From Rhodospirillaceae bacterium CCH5-H10 (lineage in GTDB: Bacteria; Pseudomonadota; Alphaproteobacteria; Reyranellales; Reyranellaceae): 32,882 nucleotides of DNA. Of this stretch, positions 24,670-32,246 are shown in pieces (position 1 is the stretch's first letter; each line of letters begins with the position of its first letter). The notes under the pieces are model-generated. The model was given only the letters and a program-made list of their open reading frames with translations. It had not been told where the DNA came from and ran no database searches. The stretch lies in assembly GCA_001557035.1 (NCBI GenBank), contig LSKJ01000269.1, forward strand, positions 1 through 32,882. Reading direction: 5' to 3'. The position numbers were made by a program, and so were the translations under genes.

Positions 24670-25044
24670 ATGCACTTGAAGCAGATTCGACTGGAGCTTG
24701 CCCGGACGCCCGAGTTCCCCAACGGAAGCGCGGCGCACGGTTACGAGCTCGTGGCCCCGCTGGATGCCAAGGGTCACCTCGACTCCGCGGGCTTCGCGGA
24801 TGCCAAGGCGGCTTGCACCGTTCGCCGCTTCTGGGCGGGCACCGACGACGAGCATGGGGCGCTGATCCACACGCGCGGCGGCTGGGTTTTCTCCTACGCG
24901 CCCGGCCCGGATGACGACGAGCCGATCTTCAAGCTCGACCGGCATCAGTTCACGGTCGGCGACTACGTCACCGTCACCGAGCACGATGGCGTCGCGAGAC
25001 CGTTCCGGGTCGTCGAGGTGAAGCCCGCCATCCTTCGCCGCTGA
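24670..25044 (+). CDS. Conserved-looking hypothetical protein of 124 residues
   Basis: Soluble, slightly acidic protein beginning MHLKQIRLELARTPEFPNGS. The middle part contains HGYELVAPLDAKGHLD and CTVRRFWAG, and the end is GDYVTVTEHDGVARPFRVVEVKP, which looks like a beta-rich fold. I recall similar unnamed proteins near low-oxygen genes in alphaproteobacteria but no functional name. AAGGGAG lies upstream of the ATG. It is followed after 34 bases by the phasin-like gene. A weak FixK-like site is upstream. Confidence 0.8.
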   Translation: MHLKQIRLELARTPEFPNGSAAHGYELVAPLDAKGHLDSAGFADAKAACTVRRFWAGTDDEHGALIHTRGGWVFSYAPGPDDDEPIFKLDRHQFTVGDYVTVTEHDGVARPFRVVEVKPAILRR

Positions 25045-25078
25045 CGGCAACGGGTGCCCCGACTCAAAGGAGGTCCAC

Positions 25079-25378
25079 ATGTCCGCACCATGGTCATCCA
25101 TCATCCCCGAGCCCGGCCTGTCCGCTGCGGGCGATTCGTTCGTCGAGTGGCAGCGCGGCTTGACCGAGTTCGCTTTCCGGCGCCTCAATCGCAACCTGCA
25201 GTGCTGCCAGGATTTCATGACCGCACGGACACCGGCCGACCTGCACAAGGTCCAGCAGGACTGGGCCCTGCAGTTCTCGTCCGACTACCAGGCCGAGATC
25301 CGGCGGCAGATGGAGCTGCTGGCCGCCGCGCCCGCCACATCGGACGAGGTGCAGGAGTCGGCCGCGCTTGTCGCCTGA
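25079..25378 (+). CDS. Phasin-like small protein
   Basis: 99-residue helical protein. The segment FMTARTPADLHKVQQDWALQFSS-like (about residues 47-68), followed by DYQAEIRRQMELL, follows the phasin pattern (ARTPAE...Q.D...DY..E). Phasins coat polyhydroxyalkanoate granules, but short phasin-like proteins also have other roles. The ribosome-binding site AAAGGAGGT is a full match to the anti-SD, implying high expression. It may be co-transcribed with the 124-residue gene. No PHA genes are in the window, so granule binding is uncertain. Confidence 0.72.
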   Translation: MSAPWSSIIPEPGLSAAGDSFVEWQRGLTEFAFRRLNRNLQCCQDFMTARTPADLHKVQQDWALQFSSDYQAEIRRQMELLAAAPATSDEVQESAALVA

Positions 25379-25389
25379 TCTCCGGCCGG

Positions 25390-25403
25390 TTGAGGCAGAT
25401 CAA
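25390..25403. promoter_or_regulatory. FixK/FNR box upstream of the alcohol dehydrogenase operon
   Basis: TTGAGGCAGATCAA fits TTGA-N6-TCAA. Position 5 is G rather than the preferred T or C. Its centre is 60.5 bases before the alcohol dehydrogenase ATG, the same spacing as at ccoN and usp. A TATCGT element near 25,427 fits a -10 for a class II promoter. Confidence 0.75.
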
Positions 25404-25456
25404 TCCGCCGTGACCGACCCAGGACTATCGTCGTGCCTGAAACGCGGAGGAGGGTC

Positions 25457-26530
25457 ATGGCCAGGATGATGGCGGCCGTTTTCGCCGAACCGGGGCGCAT
25501 TGTCCTGGAATCACGTCCGGTACCCGATGTCGGACCCTCGGATGCGCTGCTGCGCATCTCGACCACGACGATCTGCGGCACCGACGTTCACATCCTTCGT
25601 GGCGAGTATCCCGTTCGCAAGGGACTGATCGTCGGCCACGAGCCGGTGGGGATCATCGAGAAGCTCGGCTCGCAGGTCAAAGGCTACAAGGAAGGCCAGC
25701 GCGTGATCGCCGGTGCGATCACGCCCAGCGGGCACAGCTATGCGTGCCTCTGCGGCCAGCACTCGCAGGATGGGGCCGATGCGCGGCACGGTTTCAAGCC
25801 GGCGGGCGGCTGGCGCTTCGGCAACACGATCGACGGTTGTCAGGCGGAGTTCGTGTTGGTGCCGGACGCGATGGCGAATCTCGCGCCGGTGCCGGGCAAC
25901 CTCAGCGACGAGCAGGTCCTCATGTGTCCCGACATCATGTCGACGGGGTTTGCCGGCGCCGAGAGCGGCCAGGTACGGATCGGCGATACGGTGGCGGTGT
26001 TCGCCCTCGGCCCGATCGGGCTTTGCGCGGCGCTCGGGGCGCGGCTGATGGGCGCGACCACCGTGATCGGCGTCGATACCGTTGCGGCGCGGATGGCCGT
26101 CGCCCGCAAGCTCGGCGTCGATCACGTGATCGACTTTCGCAAGGCCGATCCGGTCGTGGCGATTCGCGAGCTCACCGACGGGCGCGGCGTCGATGTCGCA
26201 ATCGAGGCGCTCGGCACCCAGCAGACCTTCGAGAACGCCCTGCGGGTGCTGCGGCCGGGCGGGACGCTGTCGAGCCTCGGCGTCTACTCGGGCGACCTCC
26301 GCATTCCACTCGACGCCTTCACCGCGGGACTGGCCGACAACAGGATCGTCACGTCCCTGTGCCCGGGCGGCAAGGAACGCATGCGCCGCCTGATGGCTGC
26401 GGTCGCTTCGGGCCGGGCGAATCTGGAGGCGCTTGTCACGCACCGGTTCAGGCTCGCCGACATCGAGGCGGCCTACGATCTCTTCGCCCATCAGCGCGAC
26501 GGCGTGCTGAAGGTGGCGATCACACCATGA
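25457..26530 (+). CDS. Zinc-dependent NAD(P)-linked alcohol dehydrogenase
   Basis: 357-residue medium-chain dehydrogenase. Catalytic zinc ligands are C40 (TTICGTD), H61-E62 (GHEPVG) and D159 (CPDIMSTGFAGAE). The Asp ligand matches secondary-alcohol dehydrogenases of the Thermoanaerobacter/Clostridium type. The Rossmann motif is ALGPIGLCAALGARLMGA, and the acidic residue in VIGVDT suggests NAD preference. The structural-zinc cysteine set is not complete (YACLCGQ). ATG at 25,457 is chosen because GGAGGAGGG lies 7 bases before it; the GTG at 25,433 is less likely. It is the first gene after a FixK box. It may reoxidise NADH by reducing an aldehyde or ketone at low oxygen. Confidence 0.9.
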   Translation: MARMMAAVFAEPGRIVLESRPVPDVGPSDALLRISTTTICGTDVHILRGEYPVRKGLIVGHEPVGIIEKLGSQVKGYKEGQRVIAGAITPSGHSYACLCGQHSQDGADARHGFKPAGGWRFGNTIDGCQAEFVLVPDAMANLAPVPGNLSDEQVLMCPDIMSTGFAGAESGQVRIGDTVAVFALGPIGLCAALGARLMGATTVIGVDTVAARMAVARKLGVDHVIDFRKADPVVAIRELTDGRGVDVAIEALGTQQTFENALRVLRPGGTLSSLGVYSGDLRIPLDAFTAGLADNRIVTSLCPGGKERMRRLMAAVASGRANLEALVTHRFRLADIEAAYDLFAHQRDGVLKVAITP

Positions 26531-26537
26531 GGCCGGC

Positions 26538-27920
26538 ATGAGCCACGCCATCGATCCCGCAGCACGGTCGGCGCTTCCCGCGGCGCCCCGCGATCTGCGG
26601 CGCCCGGATTTCGTCTGGGGCGCCTCGACCTCGTCGTACCAGATCGAGGGCGCGGCCCGGGAAGACGGGCGCGGCGAGAGCATCTGGGATCTCTTCTGCC
26701 GTCAGCCGGGACGCATCCAGAATGGCGACACGGGCGACGTGGCCTGCGATCACTATCACCGGTATCGCGATGACGTCGCCCTGCTGCGGGACCTCGGCAT
26801 CGGAGCCTATCGGTTCTCGATCGCGTGGCCGCGCGTCCTTCCGTCCGGCCGGGGATCTCCGAACGAAGCGGGGCTCGCTTTCTACGACCGGCTGGTCGAC
26901 AGTTTGCTGGCCGCCGGTATCGAGCCGTGGGTCTGCCTCTATCACTGGGATCTTCCGCAGGCCCTGCAGGAGGCGGGAGGCTGGGCCAACCGGGACTGCG
27001 CAGGCTGGTTCGCCGATTATGCGCGCCTCGTCGCGAGTCGCCTCGGCGACCGCGTCAAGCGGTTCGCGACCTTCAACGAACCGGGCGTGTTCACCCTCTT
27101 CGGCTATGCCTTCGGTTGGCATCCGCCGGCGGTGGACGATGCGGCAAGCCATCACGCCGCGATCCATCACGTCAACCTGGCGCACGGGATGGCCATCGAC
27201 GTGCTGCGCGACTACGTGATCGGCGCCTCGCTGGGCGCCATCCACAACATGCAGCCGGCGCGTCCCGTGCAGGCGACGCCTGAAGACCAGGCGGCCGCGC
27301 GGATGCTCGATGCCTACTGGAATCGCGCGTTCGCGGATCCTCAGATGCTGGGTGTCTATCCCGGGGCCCTCGCGCCCCGCATGGCGCCGTTCTGCCGCGA
27401 CGGCGATCTGGAGCGTATCCATCGCCCCGTCGACTGGCTGGGCATCAACCACTATTCGCCGGTCTATGCGCGGGCCGATTCTGCGTCGAGGCTGGGTTTC
27501 GCGTGGAGCGATGCGCCGGCGGACGCGCCGCGCTCGCCCATCGGATGGCAGATCGATCCCGCCGCCTTTCGCGACGTCCTGCTCGATGCCTGCGACCGCT
27601 ACGGGTTGCCGATCTACGTCACGGAGAATGGCGCGGGCGCGGTCGAGCAGGCGGACGCCTCCGGCGCCGTCGACGACCGCGAGCGCATCGACTATCTCGC
27701 GGCGTATCTCGAGGCGCTCGAAGAAGCGACCGTGCTCGGCGCGGATGTTCGAGGCTATTTCGTGTGGGCGCTGCTGGACAATTTCGAGTGGGGCGCCGGC
27801 TATGCGACCCGCTTCGGCATCGTCCGCGTGGATTACGCCACGCAGGCGCGAACGCCCAAGGCCTCGGCCCGATGGTACGCGGCGCGGATCGCGTCCCATC
27901 GCGCGAAGGCGACGGCATGA
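26538..27920 (+). CDS. GH1 family beta-glucosidase
   Basis: 460-residue glycoside hydrolase family 1 enzyme that hydrolyses beta-glucosides such as cellobiose. Acid/base E181 lies in TFNEPG and nucleophile E363 in YVTENGAG, both canonical. N-terminal FVWGASTSSYQIEGA and C-terminal NFEWGAGYATRFG (aglycone/glucose site) are typical. There is no signal peptide, so it acts in the cytoplasm on imported sugar. It begins 7 bases after the alcohol dehydrogenase stop. Its stop overlaps the glucokinase start (ATGA), so product glucose and its phosphorylation are coupled. Confidence 0.95.
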   Translation: MSHAIDPAARSALPAAPRDLRRPDFVWGASTSSYQIEGAAREDGRGESIWDLFCRQPGRIQNGDTGDVACDHYHRYRDDVALLRDLGIGAYRFSIAWPRVLPSGRGSPNEAGLAFYDRLVDSLLAAGIEPWVCLYHWDLPQALQEAGGWANRDCAGWFADYARLVASRLGDRVKRFATFNEPGVFTLFGYAFGWHPPAVDDAASHHAAIHHVNLAHGMAIDVLRDYVIGASLGAIHNMQPARPVQATPEDQAAARMLDAYWNRAFADPQMLGVYPGALAPRMAPFCRDGDLERIHRPVDWLGINHYSPVYARADSASRLGFAWSDAPADAPRSPIGWQIDPAAFRDVLLDACDRYGLPIYVTENGAGAVEQADASGAVDDRERIDYLAAYLEALEEATVLGADVRGYFVWALLDNFEWGAGYATRFGIVRVDYATQARTPKASARWYAARIASHRAKATA

Positions 27921-28867
27921 CCTGCCGTCTCCTGGCCGATGTCGGCGGGACGCGAACCCGGTTCGCGCTTCTCGACGGCGACCGGCTGGGAATCATCGAA
28001 TCGGTGCCGACGGGCGCCTATTCGAGCGCCGTCGATGCGTTCCGTCACTTTCTCAACGGCCAGGCACAGGGCGTTGTCGTCGAGGAGGCCGTGATCGCGG
28101 CGGCGGGTCCTGTCTCGGGTGGGCGCTGCAAGCTCACGAACGCATCCTGGGTGCTGGAGAGCGAGCAGCTGCAGCGCCTCCTGTCGCTGCGCGACGTCAC
28201 GCTCGTCAACGATCTCGCCGCGCTCGCCTGGGGCGTGCCGAGCCTGACGGACGGTGACGTCGTCTCCATCGGCGACGGCTACTGCGATCCGGGCAGTCCG
28301 GTCGTCCTGCTGGCGCCCGGCACCGGACTGGGTGTCGCCTGCTACATTCCCGGCGCAGAGAGCCCGCACGTGCTGTCGAGCGAAGGCGGGCATGCGACCC
28401 TGGCGGCGGGAGATGCGGCCGAAGCATCCGTGATCGAATTCCTGCGCCACCGCTTCGACCATGTTTCTGCCGAACGCGTGCTCTCGGGAGGCGGGCTGGT
28501 GAATCTCTACCAGGCGCTCGGCGGCCACGAGGGCCGCGCCGGAGCGGCCACGCCCGAAGAGATCGTGCGCGGTGCTCTGCAGGGCGGCAACTCGCAGGCC
28601 GGCGAGGCGGTCGACATGTTCTGCGGCTTCCTCGGGTCCTTCGCGGGCGATCTGGCGCTTCTGTTTGGCGCCAAAGGCGGTGTGCAGCTCGGGGGCGGCA
28701 TCGCACCGCGGCTCGTTTCAGTGCTGCAGCGCTCGGCGTTCCGGGCGAAGTTCGTTCGCAAGGGTCGATTCGAGTCCTATGCCGCCCGCATCGCGACCCG
28801 CGTCATCGTCCGTCCGGAGCCGACCTTCCTCGGCCTCAAGGCCCTGGCGACGAGAAGCGGGACGTGA
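27917..28867 (+). CDS. glk: Glucokinase
   Basis: 316-residue ROK-independent glucokinase of the Glk family, which phosphorylates glucose with ATP. The N-terminal phosphate loop is LLADVGGTRTRFALL. The sugar-site asparagine-aspartate is in LVNDLAALAWG. Further motifs are LAPGTGLGVA and SSEGGHATLA, whose E and H bind glucose. It overlaps the beta-glucosidase stop by four bases and the next gene start by four (GTGA), indicating one translationally coupled operon turning beta-glucosides into glucose-6-phosphate. Confidence 0.93.
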   Translation: MTCRLLADVGGTRTRFALLDGDRLGIIESVPTGAYSSAVDAFRHFLNGQAQGVVVEEAVIAAAGPVSGGRCKLTNASWVLESEQLQRLLSLRDVTLVNDLAALAWGVPSLTDGDVVSIGDGYCDPGSPVVLLAPGTGLGVACYIPGAESPHVLSSEGGHATLAAGDAAEASVIEFLRHRFDHVSAERVLSGGGLVNLYQALGGHEGRAGAATPEEIVRGALQGGNSQAGEAVDMFCGFLGSFAGDLALLFGAKGGVQLGGGIAPRLVSVLQRSAFRAKFVRKGRFESYAARIATRVIVRPEPTFLGLKALATRSGT

Positions 28868-29943
28868 GGGAAGACGCGCCCTCCGCCGTGGGACGAGGAT
28901 CGCTGCGCCGTTTCTGGCGCACGGCCGCGGGTTTCGGAATCGGCGCGGGAAGCTGGCTGCCCTGGCTTCTCATCGGGGCGCTCGTCGTCTGCGTGGTCGC
29001 CCAACTGCTCGTGCAGTACAGGCTGAACATCTGGAACCGCGACTTCTTCGATGCGCTGGAGCAGCGCAACGGATCGGAGATCCGGAACCAGACCTACCTC
29101 TTGCCGCAGTTCGCGGCAGCCAGCATCGCGCTGGCCGCCTTCGCGGTCTGGGCGCGCATGACCTTTCAGCGGCGGTGGCGTGGTTGGCTGACCAATCGCC
29201 TGCTCGAACTCTGGCTCGATAACGACAACTGTCGTCGGCTCGATGCCGGCGCGGACGAACCGCAGCTGCCGGAATATCGCATCGCCGAGGATGCCCGCAT
29301 CGCCACGGATGCGCCGATCGATCTCGTCACCGGACTCCTGTCTTCGGTCCTGACCGCTTCGACCTTCGTGGTCGTCCTGTGGACGATCGGCGGCAGCCTT
29401 CCCGTCGGCCCGCGCGAGCTCGACTTCGAGTTGCCGGGTTACCTGGTCTTCGCCAGCGTTCTCTATGCAGCCCTGACGACGGGATTGATGATCCTCGTGG
29501 GCCGCCGGATGGCACATGTCATCGAGCGGAAGAATCAGGCGGAATCCGAGTTGAAGTTCGCCGTCGCGCGGCTCCGCTCGGCGCAGGGCGACCAACGGGC
29601 ATCCGGCGCGGTCGCCCAGGCCGCGCCCGTGGGCTTTGCCCTGGCGGAGGTGTTGCGCACCTGGGCCTCGCTGTGCGGCCAGCATGTGCGAACGACGCTC
29701 GTCTCGCACGGCAACACGCTGCTCGCGCCGATCATCGGACTGATCCTCTGTGTCCCCAAGTACATCGACCGGTCCCTGTCGCTGGGGGAGGTGACGCAGG
29801 CCGCGGCGGCGTTCGCGGCGGTCCAGATCGCGTTCAACTGGCTGGTCGACAACTATCCGAGGCTGGCCGAATGGGCGTCGTCCGCCAGCCGCGTCGGCGT
29901 CCTGCTGCGGGCGATCGACAGGCTCGCGGCGTCGCGGGGTTGA
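28864..29943 (+). CDS. SbmA/BacA- or YddA-like ABC-type membrane domain protein lacking an ATPase
   Basis: 359-residue protein matching the membrane half of YddA/SbmA-type transporters. It shows LNIWNRDFFDALEQRN, RRWRGWLTNRLLELWL and EYRIAEDARIATDAPIDLV in order, with about six hydrophobic segments. It ends VGVLLRAIDRLAASRG, right where the ATPase domain would begin in YddA homologues. No Walker motifs follow in any frame. SbmA/BacA proteins are naturally ATPase-free and proton-driven, so it may be complete; truncation of a YddA-type gene is the alternative. GTG start overlaps the glucokinase stop. Its TGA lies inside the next FixK box. Substrate unknown. Confidence 0.78.
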   Translation: MREDAPSAVGRGSLRRFWRTAAGFGIGAGSWLPWLLIGALVVCVVAQLLVQYRLNIWNRDFFDALEQRNGSEIRNQTYLLPQFAAASIALAAFAVWARMTFQRRWRGWLTNRLLELWLDNDNCRRLDAGADEPQLPEYRIAEDARIATDAPIDLVTGLLSSVLTASTFVVVLWTIGGSLPVGPRELDFELPGYLVFASVLYAALTTGLMILVGRRMAHVIERKNQAESELKFAVARLRSAQGDQRASGAVAQAAPVGFALAEVLRTWASLCGQHVRTTLVSHGNTLLAPIIGLILCVPKYIDRSLSLGEVTQAAAAFAAVQIAFNWLVDNYPRLAEWASSASRVGVLLRAIDRLAASRG

Positions 29944-29953
29944 TGTACGTCAA
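29940..29953. promoter_or_regulatory. FixK/FNR box upstream of the DUF883-like operon
   Basis: TTGATGTACGTCAA fits TTGA-N6-TCAA. It contains the stop codon of the preceding membrane-domain gene. Its centre is 60.5 bases before the GTG at 30,007, the same spacing as the other strong boxes, and a GATGAT element near 29,980 could be the -10. Confidence 0.85.
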
Positions 29954-30006
29954 GGGGCCGACTTTCCGGGCATGCGACGATGATTCGTCCGTGAGGGGAG
30001 GCTGCC

Positions 30007-30324
30007 GTGACGAAGGATACCTACGGTTATCTCGGCGTCGAACCGGGTGTGCTGCGCGAACAGCTGGAGAAGCTGGCGGCGACCCTCGAGACCATGGTGA
30101 ACGCCGAGACCAAGGAGGCGCGGCACAGCGCCGACGAGGCCGCCCGCGGCCTGCTGGCCAAGGCCAGGGCGCTCGCCGACAAGATCGATGTGGATCAAGC
30201 CGCGGCGCTGGCGCGGGATGGCCGCCAGGAGCTCGAACGGTCGATCCGCGAACGGCCCTGGACGTCGGTGGCCTGCGCCGCGGCCGCCGGCCTGCTGCTG
30301 GGTGTCCTGTTGGTGCGCCGGTGA
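30007..30324 (+). CDS. ElaB/YqjD/DUF883-like membrane-anchored protein
   Basis: 105-residue protein. A long charged helical part (residues 10-80) is followed by RERPWTSVACAAAAGLLLGVLLVRR-like sequence at the C-terminus. A single hydrophobic segment rich in glycine and ending in arginines is the hallmark of DUF883. E. coli members bind the inner membrane and can associate with ribosomes in stationary phase. GTG start with GGGGAGG upstream. Directly downstream of a FixK box, and its stop overlaps the next gene start (GTGA). Confidence 0.83.
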   Translation: MTKDTYGYLGVEPGVLREQLEKLAATLETMVNAETKEARHSADEAARGLLAKARALADKIDVDQAAALARDGRQELERSIRERPWTSVACAAAAGLLLGVLLVRR

Positions 30325-30635
30325 GCGACGCAAAGGCGGCATTGCCGGGCGCCGCGTCCGTCATGAGCATGGCGCTGCGGATACTCGGCCTGATGGCGGC
30401 CACCATCGCGGGCAACGCCGCCCGCAGGACCGCCCGACGAATCGGCGGGTGGAGCATTGTGTTGGTGCTCTGCACCGTCAGCATCGCGTTTTTCAGCTTT
30501 GCCGCGTTCAGCTTCCTCGCGCGTTGGCTCGACAGTGCCTCTGCCGCGCTGATCCTCGGCGGCGCGTATCTCGTGGCCGCGCTCGTCCTCGCTCTGATTG
30601 TCCAGTCGGCTGACCGCAGACCACCGGCCCGCTGA
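30321..30635 (+). CDS. Holin-superfamily-like small membrane protein
   Basis: 104-residue protein with two hydrophobic hairpins: SIVLVLCTVSIAFFSFAAFSFL (about residues 45-66) and ALILGGAYLVAALVLALIV (about 75-94). An amphipathic N-terminal part is ALRILGLMAATIAGNAARR. It resembles the actinobacterial holin/YqjE-type proteins often paired with DUF883 proteins, so phage lysis is not implied. GTG start overlaps the preceding stop. It is 25 bases before the second usp gene. Confidence 0.75.
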   Translation: MSDAKAALPGAASVMSMALRILGLMAATIAGNAARRTARRIGGWSIVLVLCTVSIAFFSFAAFSFLARWLDSASAALILGGAYLVAALVLALIVQSADRRPPAR

Positions 30636-30660
30636 TCGTCATTCACGTTGAGGCACTCCC

Positions 30661-31488
30661 ATGAACTACCGGACGATATTGGTGTCGTTGCCGCCGGGCC
30701 GTGCGAACGGTCGGCTGATGGCGGCATCGGTCGATCTGGCGAAGCGCTTCGACGCCGTCCTTCTCGGGCGCGCCGCGTGTCGGCCGATCCATTGCCTGTG
30801 CCACGACTATCCCGTTCCCGCCGGCCTGTTCGAGGAGGACCGCCGGCAGCGCGAGAGGCATCTGCTGGAAGCGGAGACTGATTTTCGGACGGCCACCGCG
30901 AGTCTGAAGCAGCCGGTCGACTGGAGCGGGCGGAGCTGCCTCGAGCCGCTGGCGGACCACCTCGCGGGAGAGTCGGCCGCGGCCGATCTCATCGTCGTGG
31001 GAACGGCGAAGAAGGGCGATCCGTTCGACGCCACCCGACAGCCCGATCTCTGCGATCTGGTCATGAAGGCGGGCCGACCGGTGCTGCTGCTGCCGCAATC
31101 CCGCGACCCGGCGTCTTTCGACCGCATTCTGGTGGCGTGGAAGGACTCGCGGGAGGCGCGGCGGGCGATCGCCGACGCGCTACCTCTGCTGAAGGCGGCC
31201 ACCACAGTGACCGTCGTCACGATGGACGCGGCGGAGGACCTGGCGGTTGCGCGCAACAGCGTCGCGCGCGTGGCGAACTGGCTGGCACGCCATGACATCA
31301 AGGCGGAAACCCTGGTCGTTCCCACGACGAAGGCCAACGCGTCGCAGCTTCTGGAGATTGCGCGGGGTGGCGATGCCAACCTGATCGTGGCGGGCGCCTA
31401 CGGATACAGTCGTGAAGGGAAATGGACGCTGGGCGGCGTCACGGCCGAGCTTCTGACGGGGGAGCGATGCGCCTTTCTTTCGCACTAG
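30661..31488 (+). CDS. Universal stress protein, tandem-domain type (second copy)
   Basis: 275-residue protein with two Usp domains, clearly related in layout to the protein at 19,419. The C-terminal domain has AGAYGYSREGKWTLGGV (G-x2-G-x9-G nucleotide motif). The N-terminal domain starts MNYRTILVSLPPG and contains several cysteines (about residues 40-48, RAACRPIHCLC), absent from the first copy. Part of the FixK-box-driven run after the holin-like gene. Its end overlaps the L,D-transpeptidase start by 22 bases. Confidence 0.88.
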   Translation: MNYRTILVSLPPGRANGRLMAASVDLAKRFDAVLLGRAACRPIHCLCHDYPVPAGLFEEDRRQRERHLLEAETDFRTATASLKQPVDWSGRSCLEPLADHLAGESAAADLIVVGTAKKGDPFDATRQPDLCDLVMKAGRPVLLLPQSRDPASFDRILVAWKDSREARRAIADALPLLKAATTVTVVTMDAAEDLAVARNSVARVANWLARHDIKAETLVVPTTKANASQLLEIARGGDANLIVAGAYGYSREGKWTLGGVTAELLTGERCAFLSH

Positions 31489-32213
31489 TCCTTGCCGGGG
31501 CTGCGCTGCTCCTGCTTGCGGCTTGTGGCGGCGACCGGCCGGTGCCTGCCGAGAGCGCGGCGTCGCCACAGCGCGACGAGAGGAACGAGGCCCTGAGGCA
31601 GGTCGGTGTCGACGTCCCGGCCCGCGGCAAGTTCGTCGTGGTGAACATCCCGTCGTTCGAACTCATCGCGTTCGAGAACGGCACCCCCGTCCTGCGCAGC
31701 CGGGTGGTCGTCGGGAAGCGTGCCACGCCGACGCCCGAGCTGGCGACGGCCATCGTCGCGGTGAAATTCAATCCGTCCTGGACGCCCACGCCCGCGATGG
31801 TGCGATGGGAGGGCGCCCGCTTCATGCCGCCGGGGCCGCACAACCCGCTCGGCCGGGTGCTCTTCGAACTCGACAACGATCAACTGATCTTCATGCACGA
31901 CACGAACGACCGGTCGTACTTCGAGAAGGCCAGCCGTGCCTTCAGCCATGGCTGCATCCGCGTCGAGCAGGCACGCGAGCTTGCCGGCTGGGCACTGGAC
32001 AGGACGCGACCGGAGATCGATTCGGCGATTGCCGCGGGTGCCACGCGACGTGTGCCGCTGACGGCCGAAATCCCCACACGGATCGTCTATCGGACGCGCT
32101 TTCCCGATGCGGCAGGGCGGCTGATCGATCATCCCGATGTCTATGGACGCGGCACGCTCGCGCAGGCCGCCGGCGATCGTCAGGGATCGGAAAATTGCTC
32201 AGGCGCGCTTTGA
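31467..32213 (+). CDS. L,D-transpeptidase (YkuD) lipoprotein
   Basis: 248-residue lipoprotein. The signal peptide ends in the lipobox LAAC (C20). The YkuD domain spans about residues 55-215, with FMHDTN (H144) and the catalytic SHGCIRVE (H161, C163). Such enzymes make 3-3 peptidoglycan cross-links or attach lipoproteins to the wall. ATG at 31,467 with GGGGAGCG upstream is chosen; the upstream extension lies in the usp gene. Overlap with usp suggests it is the last gene of the low-oxygen run, linking cell-wall remodelling to oxygen limitation. Convergent with the fixK gene after 33 bases. Confidence 0.9.
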   Translation: MRLSFALVLAGAALLLLAACGGDRPVPAESAASPQRDERNEALRQVGVDVPARGKFVVVNIPSFELIAFENGTPVLRSRVVVGKRATPTPELATAIVAVKFNPSWTPTPAMVRWEGARFMPPGPHNPLGRVLFELDNDQLIFMHDTNDRSYFEKASRAFSHGCIRVEQARELAGWALDRTRPEIDSAIAAGATRRVPLTAEIPTRIVYRTRFPDAAGRLIDHPDVYGRGTLAQAAGDRQGSENCSGAL

Positions 32214-32246
32214 AGCGGCGGGCTGCGTGGGGAATGTCAGGCCCGA

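Noticed and set aside
30321..30635. Phage holin as a sign of a prophage
   Set aside because: No other phage gene is present; small two-helix proteins of this type are often chromosomal partners of DUF883 proteins.
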